Assembly: GCA_045612485.1 (NCBI GenBank)
Contig: JAZKZE010000115.1
Span: forward strand, 5,248-69,247
Reading direction: 5' to 3'
DNA from: RGIG5327 sp045612485
GTDB lineage: Bacteria; Verrucomicrobiota; Lentisphaeria; Victivallales; UBA1829
DNA length: 64,000 nucleotides
Part shown: piece after piece, positions 8,030 to 16,647 of the stretch
Layout: each line of letters begins with the position of its first letter
How positions within the stretch are numbered: the first letter of the stretch is position 1
The notes under the pieces: generated by a model
The model's database searches: none
What the model was told of the DNA's origin: nothing
The model's input: only the letters and a program-made list of their open reading frames with translations
Position numbers and translations under genes: made by a program

Positions 8030-9370
8030 TTATGGGTTGTTTTTGTCAGTTGCCTGTTTTTCAAGGCGGATATTGAAGGCTTTTTCGATCCATTCGGGAG
8101 AGATGGCAAAATTGCTTTCAGAAAGCAGTTTGATGATCTGTGCTTTTTCCAGAAGATTTTCCGGAGAGGAAAAATCCAGGATGAAACGGTATTCACCGTC
8201 AGTACCGTAACAGTATTTTTCCAGAGGACGGAGCAATTGATTGTTGATTGTTTCCATCAGGGCGCGGCAATCTGCTTCCAGAATATCATGTCTTACATTT
8301 TCCTGGATCTGACCTTTGCTGAAGCCTCCGGAAACGGAACTGGAGGCAGTCTGTCCCAGAATGAGAAGGGTGTAAAGTTTATCTATGTAGTCCAGAAAAG
8401 TCTGGTACTCGCCGGAAGCGCTTATACCGGGAGAGAGAGTCTGGATCTGGGATTCTCCTGTAACGACTCCGGAACCGTCGGAAGAGATCCTGTTCAAGGC
8501 TGCAAGAATATTTTTTCTTGTATCCTCATTTTCAAAGTCCTGCTGATTGATCTTTGCAATGAGGAAGGGAACACCGAATTTTTCCAGAAATCTTGCCCTG
8601 TCTCTTAATGCATAATGTTTGAAAAAGTACAGCCACAGAAGGGGACGGAGCAAGCCGCCGCTGCCGCAGGGACCGGACTTGAGCTTGTGGTAATGGAGAA
8701 TAAACTGATGGGGATGATACTGGTAAAGGGGCCGGATCTGACCGCTATATGTACGCAATGCCGGATTGCCTGCGGCATCAAAAAGAAAATTTTCCTGACA
8801 GATGCTTTTAAATCCTTTTATGGAAGAACCTCCTTCCTCCCATTCAATGACGGCTCCGGCACAGCCGAAAGCAAGGCTTTCCATAAGATGACGGAGCAAA
8901 AAATTTATGTTGGCTTTTTCCAGAATGGAGGAAAGCATACTGATTTTTTCCGGATCACGTCCGGCGATCTGCCAGTCACAGGCACATACAGCAAGTATTC
9001 TTGTTTGCAGATGAGCCGCAATGACCGGTTCATTTTCCAGTATGGCTCTGTAAAGGAAGGCCTGATCATAAAGAAAACCGCTGTCCGCCTCTGTTGTTGC
9101 GGATCTGATGCGTGATGCGGAGATCTTTCCTGAAGGAGCAGGAACGGTAGAACAGAGTAATTCCTGAAAGTCTCTGCTTGAGTTACCGGACGGGATGGAA
9201 CTGAGTCTGCTTTTGTGATTTTTTTCTGCCGGGGACGGACTGTATCTGATACAGTTTTCCGGCAAAGAAATTTTACTGTCAGAAAGAGTTTTGGTTTTAC
9301 GGAAAGAAAATGGCTGAAAGAAGGACGCTGTCATTTTCCCGGCAAAAAGGTGAAAGTGATTTTTTTTCAT
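8030..9370 (-). CDS. Mu-like portal protein (DUF935 / gp29 family)
   Basis: A 446-residue portal protein, the first gene of the capsid module. The start at 9370 has AAAGGAG eight bases upstream; a longer frame exists but begins in an A/T-rich leader. Family features are YDQAFLYRAILENEPVIAAHLQTRILAVCACDW, HQFILHYHKLKSGPCGSGGLLRPLLWLYFFKHYALRDRARFLEKFGVPFLIAK and GQTASSSVSGGFSKGQIQENVRHDILEADC, characteristic of DUF935. Portals form the DNA-entry vertex and normally work with a terminase; no terminase or F/gp30 gene is present upstream, where a TolC-family gene diverges instead. The gene itself appears intact. Confidence 0.85.
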   Translation of the reverse strand: MKKNHFHLFAGKMTASFFQPFSFRKTKTLSDSKISLPENCIRYSPSPAEKNHKSRLSSIPSGNSSRDFQELLCSTVPAPSGKISASRIRSATTEADSGFLYDQAFLYRAILENEPVIAAHLQTRILAVCACDWQIAGRDPEKISMLSSILEKANINFLLRHLMESLAFGCAGAVIEWEEGGSSIKGFKSICQENFLFDAAGNPALRTYSGQIRPLYQYHPHQFILHYHKLKSGPCGSGGLLRPLLWLYFFKHYALRDRARFLEKFGVPFLIAKINQQDFENEDTRKNILAALNRISSDGSGVVTGESQIQTLSPGISASGEYQTFLDYIDKLYTLLILGQTASSSVSGGFSKGQIQENVRHDILEADCRALMETINNQLLRPLEKYCYGTDGEYRFILDFSSPENLLEKAQIIKLLSESNFAISPEWIEKAFNIRLEKQATDKNNP

Positions 9371-9543
9371 ATTCAGGGATCTCCTTTGGTTTGATCTCTG
9401 GTAAGGAGTATGCGTCAAACAAAAGGAGAAAAAAAGTAAAATTGGAGAATAAAAATTTACTCTCCGGAAAATGGTTCTGCTGATGGAAAAAACATGACAG
9501 GAAGGTTTTTTTATGAAAAAAAAGGGGGTTTTTTGCACTAAAA
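9371..9543. other. Leader of the capsid module, no gene seen
   Basis: About 170 bases between the portal start and the triple palindrome. On the minus strand a TTGACG motif near 9415 has only a poor -10 partner, so no convincing promoter for the capsid operon could be assigned. An imperfect hairpin (GGAGA ... TCTCC, about 9443-9464) is the only structure noted. Confidence 0.35.
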
Positions 9544-9575
9544 CAGAAATATTTCAGAAATATTTCAGAAATATT
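9544..9575. repeat. Three tandem 11-base palindromic repeats, candidate operator
   Basis: The unit CAGAAATATTT occurs at 9544-9554, 9555-9565 and 9566-9575 (last copy one base short). Each contains the perfect palindrome GAAATATTTC (the last is partial). The 11-base period places the copies on the same face of the helix and the array ends one base before the -35 element of the TolC-family promoter, the position expected for an activator or for an UP-like element. Confidence 0.7.
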
Positions 9576-9576
9576 C

Positions 9577-9605
9577 TTGCAATTCATCATAGAGGAGGCT
9601 ATAAT
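9577..9605 (+). promoter_or_regulatory. Promoter of the TolC-family lipoprotein pair
   Basis: TTGCAA (9577-9582), 17-base spacer, TATAAT (9600-9605, perfect -10). The predicted leader is about 70 bases to the ATG at 9684. It abuts the triple palindrome. Confidence 0.75.
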
Positions 9606-9683
9606 AAATTAATGTAATATTTTAACAAAGCCGCTGATTTTTGTCAGTGGTGTGAATAAAGGTTAATGGACAGGAGTATTTCA

Positions 9684-11435
9684 ATGCGGAGAATTGCAGT
9701 TTCAGGTATAGTTGCAACGGCACTTTTGCTTGCTTTTTGTGTGACGGCATGTAAATCTATGGAATCTTATACGGCGGATCGTGCCGAACGGTCAGTTCTG
9801 GATACGAAAAAAGCAAGGAATATGGAGTTGCTTGACGGAAGAGTATATAATCTGGAACAGTGTATAAGTTATGCTTTGAAACACAATCTGCAAGTCCGTC
9901 TGCATGAACTGGATGTGAAAATCGCCAAAGAAAATAAGATGGCAGAGGTCATGGGGATGCTTCCTGAACTCAATTTCAATGAAAATTTCAGTGCCAGAAG
10001 CAATACTCCTGCTTCAGGAAGTGAAAAGATCCATGAGGACGGCGAAACCTACGGGAACAGTACAAGTGAAGAACGTCAGGTCAATTACTTCAATATCGAC
10101 CTTGTATTCAGCGTTCTGGATATGGGATTGAGCTACTGGAATACGGAAATAGCACACAATAAAATGCTTCTGCATAAACAGCGTGCAGCCCGTATGAGTC
10201 AGAATATCCAGCTGGATGTTGTGAAGGCATACTTCAAAGTTGCCGCTGCGCAGCGTGCAAAAAATAAAACAGAAAAACTTCTTGCTGAAACAAGGAAGAA
10301 AGCAGATGATATCCGCAAACTTTCCCTGACCGGTAAAATGGATCCCATCATGGCATTCAATGTCCTGCGGAAATTTACCGCTATGGAAAAACAGCTGACC
10401 AATTATGTTAGAGTATATGAAAATGCTTGTACGGAACTGCGTACACTTATGGGACTTTATCCCAGCCCCATGATCAATGTTGATGAAAGCTGCCTGGATA
10501 ATCTGAAGGCATTGGAACTTTTTTCCGCTCTTGACCGTATGGAAAAGACTGTGGGGGCGGATGGAACAGAATATCTCCACAGAGATGGTGCAGTATGGAG
10601 AGATGATTCCGCACTTCCGGATGTGAGATTTACTCCTGTTGAACTTATGGAACAGATCGCTCTTCTCCAGCGTCCTGAAATGTATGAAAGCGACCTTCAG
10701 CAGATGATCAATGTGATCGAATGCCGCAAGGTCATTCTGATGATGTTCCCCAATGTGAAACTTTATACGGAATGGGCAAACAGTTCCAATAAATATCTCT
10801 ATCACCAGAGCTGGCTTGAGCTTGGTGTGCGTGCCGCATATAATCTTCTCCTGCTCCCCCATCATATTGCCAAATATACGGCATACAGCAAGCAGACGGA
10901 AGTATCTGCAATGCGCCGTTATGCAAAATCTGTGGCAGTGATGGCACAGGTGCGTCTGGGACATGCCAATTTGCTTTCCGCGCAGGAGATCTACAAAAAA
11001 GATGTTCAGATCAGCAGGGATTATAAACTGCATCTTGCCAATGCCTCCAAAGTTCTCAAATCCGGTGCCGGTAAATATAAAGGCATGGATCTGGAATACA
11101 TGCGTCTGGAAACACTTAAAGCAGAGATCGATTCCATCCTTTCTCTCGGAAACTGCTATGTGGCGTACTACCGTCTGCTCAATGCCATGGGGATAAACAG
11201 TGCAGATTACCGTACTTTGGATTCTCTCTGGGAAGAACTTTCCGATACAGCAAGAAAAGCGGCTTCTTCCATGAAAAAGGCCCGTCAGGAGTATAAAGCG
11301 GAACGGGTGGAACAGTTCCGTCAGGAATTGGAAAAACAGGCTGCCGCTGAAAGAAAACAGGCCGAAGAAGCAGACAGAGCTTTGCGTGAGAAGATCAATC
11401 GTGAAATCGACGCAAAACTGGGTAAACGTAAATAA
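9684..11435 (+). CDS. TolC-family outer membrane lipoprotein
   Basis: A 583-residue outer-membrane efflux-type protein. The start at 9684 is chosen over the ATG at 9666 because ACAGGAG lies seven bases before it, whereas the earlier ATG has its purines too close. Residues ~1-22 are a signal peptide ending VTAC, a lipoprotein cleavage site. The body shows the OEP/TolC helical pattern: LEQCISYALKHNLQVRLHELDVKIAKENK at about 60-88, GMLPELNFNENFSARS, a second half with LLQRPEMYESDLQQMINVIECRK, and the final long charged helix rich in Glu, Lys and Ala. No periplasmic adaptor or inner-membrane pump gene is adjacent, so its partner is elsewhere or it works alone. It is a close paralogue of the next gene. 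Confidence 0.85.
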   Translation: MRRIAVSGIVATALLLAFCVTACKSMESYTADRAERSVLDTKKARNMELLDGRVYNLEQCISYALKHNLQVRLHELDVKIAKENKMAEVMGMLPELNFNENFSARSNTPASGSEKIHEDGETYGNSTSEERQVNYFNIDLVFSVLDMGLSYWNTEIAHNKMLLHKQRAARMSQNIQLDVVKAYFKVAAAQRAKNKTEKLLAETRKKADDIRKLSLTGKMDPIMAFNVLRKFTAMEKQLTNYVRVYENACTELRTLMGLYPSPMINVDESCLDNLKALELFSALDRMEKTVGADGTEYLHRDGAVWRDDSALPDVRFTPVELMEQIALLQRPEMYESDLQQMINVIECRKVILMMFPNVKLYTEWANSSNKYLYHQSWLELGVRAAYNLLLLPHHIAKYTAYSKQTEVSAMRRYAKSVAVMAQVRLGHANLLSAQEIYKKDVQISRDYKLHLANASKVLKSGAGKYKGMDLEYMRLETLKAEIDSILSLGNCYVAYYRLLNAMGINSADYRTLDSLWEELSDTARKAASSMKKARQEYKAERVEQFRQELEKQAAAERKQAEEADRALREKINREIDAKLGKRK

Positions 11436-11501
11436 GAGCAATGTTTCGGGTTATAACTAAAGATTAAGAAATATATTCAGGAATACAGGACGGAGGAAGG
11501 A

Positions 11502-13670
11502 ATGCAGAAGTTGAAAGTTTCCATCATATTTACTCTGGCAGCCGCCGGCGGGATCGCCATGAGTGTTGCCGGCTGCCGCACGGAAGAATCTTACCGTGAG
11601 GAAAGAAAAGAGAAGGCTGTTGCCGTTTACAGGGATGTCAAAGCCAAAGAGTATCACAAAGGGATGACTCTTACTCTTGATGATTGTATCAGTTTTGCGT
11701 TGCGGAACAATATGAGTGTCAAGGTGGCAAATATGGAACGGGATGTCGCTGAAAGAATGAGAACGGCAGATATTCTGGGAATGCTTCCTGATATTACCAT
11801 ATCCGATAATTTTGCAGGAAGAAGCAATTCTCCCGGTTCAGGCAGTAAAGCTGTTGTAGGGGATGGAGCCACTTACGGTTACAGCCGCAGCAGTGAAAAA
11901 CGGGTCAATAACTTTAATATTGATTTTGCATTCAGTCTTCTGGATTGCGGACTTGCCTTCTTCAATGCACAGCAGAGTCATGACCGTATGCTTTTGCAGG
12001 AAAAAGCCGCAGAACGTATCAAACAGAATATTGTACTGGATACAGCAAAAGCCTATTTCCGTGTAGCGGTTGCCCAGAGAGCTGCCAAGTTGACAGAAGA
12101 TCTGCTCAAGGAGTGCAAAGACCGTTATGAACTTATCCGGAAATTGCGCAAGGATAACAAGATCGATCCCTATCTTGCAACAGAAGAGATCAATAAGTTC
12201 CTTGCCATGGAATACCGTTTGAGAAATTATATCAGAACCAATGCCACTGCCCAGATCGAACTGAGAACTCTTATGGGGGTATATCCCGGGGAAGAGCTGA
12301 AAGTGGATGATTCTGTTCTGGATAATCTCCCCCAGATGGATATTCCGGATATTTCTCTTCTGGAACAGATCGCTGTTCTGAAAAGACCTGAACTTTATGA
12401 AACAGACATGCAGAAACACATCAACATCATCGAGTGCCGCAAAACCCTCCTTATGATGTTGCCCAATGTACGTCTTTACGGGGATTTTATTAACAACAGC
12501 AACTCCTTCCTGATGCATCAGTCCTGGTGGGAACTTGCGGTGCGTGCCGCATACAATGTACTGAAAACCCCCCAGTATATCTACCGTTACAGAGCCTTCA
12601 ATGAACAGGCATCTCTGGAAGAGTTGCGTTCTTTCGTCCAGGCGATCGCTGTTATGTCCCAGGTGCGTATGGCGGCTTCCGACATCATTGCCTGCCGTGA
12701 CCGTTATGACATCAATGTGCGTGATGATGAGATCTATACCAAACACCTGGCAAAGACCGCAAAAGCCAAAGTCGTCAATATGAAAAAACTGGAATTGGAA
12801 CATTTGAGAATGGTTGCAGCAGAAACCCGTATTGAGAAACTCATCTCCATGGGGGCCTGTCATATTGCCAATTACCGTCTGCTCAATGCGCTGGGTATCG
12901 ACTCTACAGACAGCAAGACCATCGGTTCCATCAAAAGTCAGCTTGATCTTGCCAAAGTGAGAGCTGAAAAACAGCTTGCTGCCGCAGAAAGAGATTTCCA
13001 GGCAAAACTCAATGCCCTTGAAGAGGCGCGTATCGCCCGTATGCTTTTTGATGATGCTTCTGCCTACTACAAGGATAAAAAATATGTTGAAGCTGCTGAG
13101 TATCTTAAACGTGCGGCAAAGAGAGGAAATGCAGAAGCCTGGTTCTGTCTCGGAAAACTTTACTGGAACGGCAACGGCGTGAAGAAGGATTATATGAGAG
13201 CCGTCCGCTGTTTCGTAAGATCTGCCGATCTGGGGAAAAAGGAAGCACAATTGCTTGCCGGCTGGACCTATTACAAGGGCGGGCCTGTGAAACAGGATCT
13301 TGCCATTGCAAAGAAATATTACCGTATGGCGGCAGACAATGCTGAAGAAAGAGCATTTTACTGGCTGGGTGTAGTCAGTTACGACATGAAAGATTACAAG
13401 GATGCCATGTACTATTTCAAATATGCCGCCAGAGGCGGGGATGTGGGATCTATGGTCTGGGTCGGTACGCTTTACCGTAACGGACTTGGTGAAAAAGTGG
13501 ATTACGACAAAGCCGTTTTCTGGTATGAACGTGCAGCGAAAAAGAATAATGTGGATGCGATGAACTGTCTGTATATGATGTATGCGGGTGGTTATGGCAT
13601 CAAAGCTGATGAAAAGAAAGCAGATGAATGGCTGAAGAAATATGAAGCTGCCACTGCTGCCAGATATTGA
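11502..13670 (+). CDS. TolC-family lipoprotein fused to Sel1-like repeats
   Basis: A 722-residue protein. Residues ~1-24 are a signal peptide with lipobox SVAGC. Residues ~50-510 are a TolC-like domain collinear with the preceding gene (LDDCISFALRNNMSVKVAN, GMLPDITISDNFAGRSNSPGSGS, LKRPELYETDMQKHINIIECRK). From about residue 520 the protein continues with roughly five Sel1/TPR-like helical repeats (YLKRAAKRGNAEAWFCLGKL, CFVRSADLGKKEAQLLAG, YYRMAADNAEERAFYWLG, YYFKYAARGGDVGSMVWVGTL, WYERAAKKNNVDAMNCLYMM). The start has GGAGGAAGGA. A gap of 66 bases from the first paralogue suggests one transcript. A TolC-Sel1 fusion is unusual; the repeats would sit at the periplasmic end. Confidence 0.85.
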   Translation: MQKLKVSIIFTLAAAGGIAMSVAGCRTEESYREERKEKAVAVYRDVKAKEYHKGMTLTLDDCISFALRNNMSVKVANMERDVAERMRTADILGMLPDITISDNFAGRSNSPGSGSKAVVGDGATYGYSRSSEKRVNNFNIDFAFSLLDCGLAFFNAQQSHDRMLLQEKAAERIKQNIVLDTAKAYFRVAVAQRAAKLTEDLLKECKDRYELIRKLRKDNKIDPYLATEEINKFLAMEYRLRNYIRTNATAQIELRTLMGVYPGEELKVDDSVLDNLPQMDIPDISLLEQIAVLKRPELYETDMQKHINIIECRKTLLMMLPNVRLYGDFINNSNSFLMHQSWWELAVRAAYNVLKTPQYIYRYRAFNEQASLEELRSFVQAIAVMSQVRMAASDIIACRDRYDINVRDDEIYTKHLAKTAKAKVVNMKKLELEHLRMVAAETRIEKLISMGACHIANYRLLNALGIDSTDSKTIGSIKSQLDLAKVRAEKQLAAAERDFQAKLNALEEARIARMLFDDASAYYKDKKYVEAAEYLKRAAKRGNAEAWFCLGKLYWNGNGVKKDYMRAVRCFVRSADLGKKEAQLLAGWTYYKGGPVKQDLAIAKKYYRMAADNAEERAFYWLGVVSYDMKDYKDAMYYFKYAARGGDVGSMVWVGTLYRNGLGEKVDYDKAVFWYERAAKKNNVDAMNCLYMMYAGGYGIKADEKKADEWLKKYEAATAARY

Positions 13671-13720
13671 TTCAATAGCTGTATAAGCATGTAAAGAAAA
13701 AACTTTATCTTTTCAGTCAT

Positions 13721-13752
13721 GCCGGACAGAGTTGTTCTGTCCGGCTTTTATT
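13721..13752 (+). terminator. Terminator of the TolC-family operon
   Basis: A perfect 10-bp stem, GCCGGACAGA (13721-13730) with TCTGTCCGGC (13736-13745), is followed by TTTTATTTT. Confidence 0.85.
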
Positions 13753-13768
13753 TTCAGATGGATTACTT

Positions 13769-16015
13769 ATGAAGATTCCAACAGCACAGGTTCTTGTCAA
13801 TCTTTCACTGGACAGATGTTTTGATTACCGTATTCCGGAACATCTGTCGGAAAAGGTGAAAGTAGGCATGAAAGTAATGGTACCTTTCGGCAGGGGGAAT
13901 TCCCGGCGGGAAGCGTATGTGGTTGCTTTGCGTGTGCTGGATATCCCGGATGAAAAAAGAAGTGTGTATAAGGATATTTCCGGGATCTGTGTAAATTTTC
14001 CCGCATTGTCCGATCAGATGGTGAAACTTTCCGAATGGATGGCAGATTATTATTGCTGTGCAAGGGAAGTGGCGGTGCGTTCTCTTCTTCCGGGAGCTGT
14101 CCGTAATGGAAAGATCAAAGAAAAGACAAAGAAGGTCTATTTTCTTTCGGATACGGCAAAAGCTCTTGCCTTTATAGAGGAAAATCCCCGGGCAAAAGGA
14201 AAGATCGCCGTGATCCGGTCTTTGCTGAGAAGAAGCGGAACGGATAAGGATTTTATTCTTTATGATGCGAAAGTTACTGCTGCTGTTTTAGAGGAGCTTG
14301 TAAAACTTTCGCTGGTAAGTTACGACGAAGTAGCTGTTGAACGGCAGTTTGCCAATGATAAAGTCATCCGTTCCAAACCCCATGCACCCACAGAGGAGCA
14401 GGCGAAGGCATTGCAGATCATTACGGAAAAGATGGATTGTATCAAGGCGGAGGAACCTCATACAGTCCTGCTCCACGGGGTGACGGCTTCCGGGAAAACG
14501 GAAGTCTATCTTCAGGCGATCTCTCATGCTGTGGAAGCGGGGAAGGAAGCTATTGTACTTGTGCCGGAAATTTCTCTTACGCCACAAACGGTGGAACGGT
14601 TCCGTTCCCGTTTCGGGGATATGGTCAGTGTCCTTCACAGCGGGCTTACGGATGTGGAAAGGTACGAGGAGTGGATGAAGGTCCATGCCAGGAAAGTAAA
14701 GATCGCAGTAGGGGCAAGATCGGCATTGTTTGCTCCTTTCCGTCAACTGGGGTTGATCATTGTGGATGAAGAGCATGATTCCTCTTATAAACAATCGGAA
14801 GCTCCCCGGTATAATGCAAGGGATGTGGCTGTTGTCCGGGGAAAATTTGAAAAGTGTGTGGTGATCCTGGGATCGGCTACGCCTTCACTGGAATCGTATA
14901 AAAATGCCCTTGACGGGAAATATACGCTTTGTGAGATGAAGAAAAGGACGGACGCCAATATCGTTCTCCCTGAGGTCAAGATCATTGATATGCGTCTGGA
15001 GGCGGATGATGAAGGGAAAAAGCCGGTTTTTTCCAAATTTCTTATTGATGCAGTTCATAAAAGGATCGCCATGGGGGAGCAGAGTATCCTCTTTTTCAAT
15101 TTGCGGGGGTATGCAAGAAAGCTGGTCTGTACTGCCTGCGGGGCATATCAGGCGGAGTGTCCGGAGTGTTCGGTAGCTTATACCTATCACAAACGGGCGG
15201 GGGTATTGCGTTGTCCCCGGTGTGCGGCAACTTTACTTGCACCGGAAAAATGTCCGGAATGCGGTTCATCTGAATTGAAATATATTGGAGTGGGGACGGA
15301 AAAAATCGAAAACATTTCTTTTGATGTGTTCAAAGGGGCAAGGATCTCCCGTATGGATTCGGATGTGATGACTACCGCCCGTAAATATGAGGAAACATTA
15401 AGCAAATTCCGCCGCGGCGAAACGGATATTCTTGTAGGCACGCAGATGATCGCCAAGGGGCTTCACTTCCCCAATGTGACCCTTGTGGGGCTTATCAATG
15501 CGGATATCGGATTGAATATGCCGGACTTCCGTGCCTTTGAGCGTGGTTTTCAGTTGATCACCCAGGTGGCTGGGCGTGCCGGACGGGGGGAGGTGCCGGG
15601 GGAGGTGCTTGTACAGACAACTTTGCCCTTCAATCCGGCAGTATGCTGTGCAGCCAATCATGATTTTAAAAGTTTTTATGATGAGGAGATCCTGATAAGA
15701 GAAGAGTTGCAGTATCCCCCCTTTGGTCATTTGATGGCGGTACATTTCAACGGGGAAGATCCGTCAAAAGTGATGGAGGAAGCGTTGCTTCTTATGGAAA
15801 AAGTTCTTCCTTATAAAGAGGAGGCTACTTTATATGAGGAACCCCGCTGCGCCCATTTTGAAAGGATGAAAGGAAAGTACCGGTTTATTGCGGTATTCCG
15901 TTCCGGAAATCTGGCACCTTTACGCAGGGCGTTGCGTAAAGAGATTTTTCAGGCAAATTACCACAGGAAAAAGATGGAAGTATATGTGGATGTGGATGCC
16001 ATATCTCTTTTGTGA
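13769..16015 (+). CDS. priA: Primosomal protein N' (replication restart helicase PriA)
   Basis: A 748-residue DNA helicase that reloads the replisome at stalled forks. The N-terminal DNA-binding part (CFDYRIPEHL, GMKVMVPFGRGN) is followed by Walker A GVTASGKT at 237-244, Walker B DEEH at 333-336, GSATPS at about 368-373 and the helicase C domain with VGTQMIAKGLHFPNVTLV. Eight cysteines between about 454 and 498 (CTAC, CPEC, CPRC, CPEC) form the two zinc sites characteristic of PriA. Length is close to the family norm. It begins 24 bases after the preceding terminator's stem and no clear own promoter was seen. Annotation is secure. Confidence 0.96.
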   Translation: MKIPTAQVLVNLSLDRCFDYRIPEHLSEKVKVGMKVMVPFGRGNSRREAYVVALRVLDIPDEKRSVYKDISGICVNFPALSDQMVKLSEWMADYYCCAREVAVRSLLPGAVRNGKIKEKTKKVYFLSDTAKALAFIEENPRAKGKIAVIRSLLRRSGTDKDFILYDAKVTAAVLEELVKLSLVSYDEVAVERQFANDKVIRSKPHAPTEEQAKALQIITEKMDCIKAEEPHTVLLHGVTASGKTEVYLQAISHAVEAGKEAIVLVPEISLTPQTVERFRSRFGDMVSVLHSGLTDVERYEEWMKVHARKVKIAVGARSALFAPFRQLGLIIVDEEHDSSYKQSEAPRYNARDVAVVRGKFEKCVVILGSATPSLESYKNALDGKYTLCEMKKRTDANIVLPEVKIIDMRLEADDEGKKPVFSKFLIDAVHKRIAMGEQSILFFNLRGYARKLVCTACGAYQAECPECSVAYTYHKRAGVLRCPRCAATLLAPEKCPECGSSELKYIGVGTEKIENISFDVFKGARISRMDSDVMTTARKYEETLSKFRRGETDILVGTQMIAKGLHFPNVTLVGLINADIGLNMPDFRAFERGFQLITQVAGRAGRGEVPGEVLVQTTLPFNPAVCCAANHDFKSFYDEEILIREELQYPPFGHLMAVHFNGEDPSKVMEEALLLMEKVLPYKEEATLYEEPRCAHFERMKGKYRFIAVFRSGNLAPLRRALRKEIFQANYHRKKMEVYVDVDAISLL

Positions 16016-16647
16016 TATGTGATTGAGTATCTGTTTATCTGTCAATTTGTCTATCTCTTTTCACAGTTATCTCATGATTTATGAGTTTACCGGGAAGAAA
16101 GATTTGTTTGTGTTTTTCTCACCCTCATTTCCCTGACTTTTTCATTGTTCCGGGCCGTCTGGAAAGGTAAGGAGTTTTTTTACATTATAAGACGATTTTC
16201 TGCGGTACAGTTTTTCTCCACTGTGCGTTGGTTGGCAACCGCTCCGCCCGGCAGATGTGATTTTTTTGCCCAGAAGTTTTTTATAATCTTGCATAAAATA
16301 ATACACATACAATAAAAGATGCTTGACAAATGAAGCATGATAGTGTATACTATAAAGGATCATATTTTTCAGGTATAAGGAAAGTTTGTAAAGGTGTGCC
16401 ATATAACCTGTAATTATTTTTCACTGGATTTATTCTTTTTTTTGTTCAATCAGAGAATATATCCGGAAAATCAGACAATACAAAAATCTTGAATAATGTT
16501 TTTTTTATTGTACTTTATAAAAAGGAACAATCGGTTGTATTCTTTATTTTCCGTTCAGAAAAAGAAAGACAGAAAAATAAGAATTACGGACAATAAAAAT
16601 AAAAATGCTTTTTTGAATATTAACAGATAAAAGAGATGTAAAAAATT
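16016..16647. other. Gene-free 630-base region before the SGNH pair
   Basis: No credible gene is present; an 86-codon minus frame at 16142-16402 has no ribosome site and overlaps the promoter. The first half has a CACAGTTATCTCATGA motif at about 16060 that resembles a repeat near 62-64 kb, and a GC-rich patch with a GGTTGGCAACC hairpin near 16230. The second half is very A/T-rich and, from the promoter at 16323-16351, would form a leader of about 290 bases. Confidence 0.5.
16323..16351 (+). promoter_or_regulatory. Consensus promoter with long leader, upstream of SGNH genes
   Basis: TTGACA (16323-16328, perfect -35), 17-base spacer, TATACT (16346-16351). The next gene on this strand starts at 16648, so either the leader is about 290 bases long or a small RNA starts here; no terminator was seen between. 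Confidence 0.7.

Noticed and set aside
10014..13250. Two long minus frames (475 and 470 codons) opposite the TolC-family genes
   Set aside because: Antisense shadows of well-supported genes with no ribosome sites or family features.
16142..16402. An 86-codon minus frame in the region before the SGNH genes
   Set aside because: No ribosome site, overlaps a consensus plus-strand promoter and shows no protein-like pattern.
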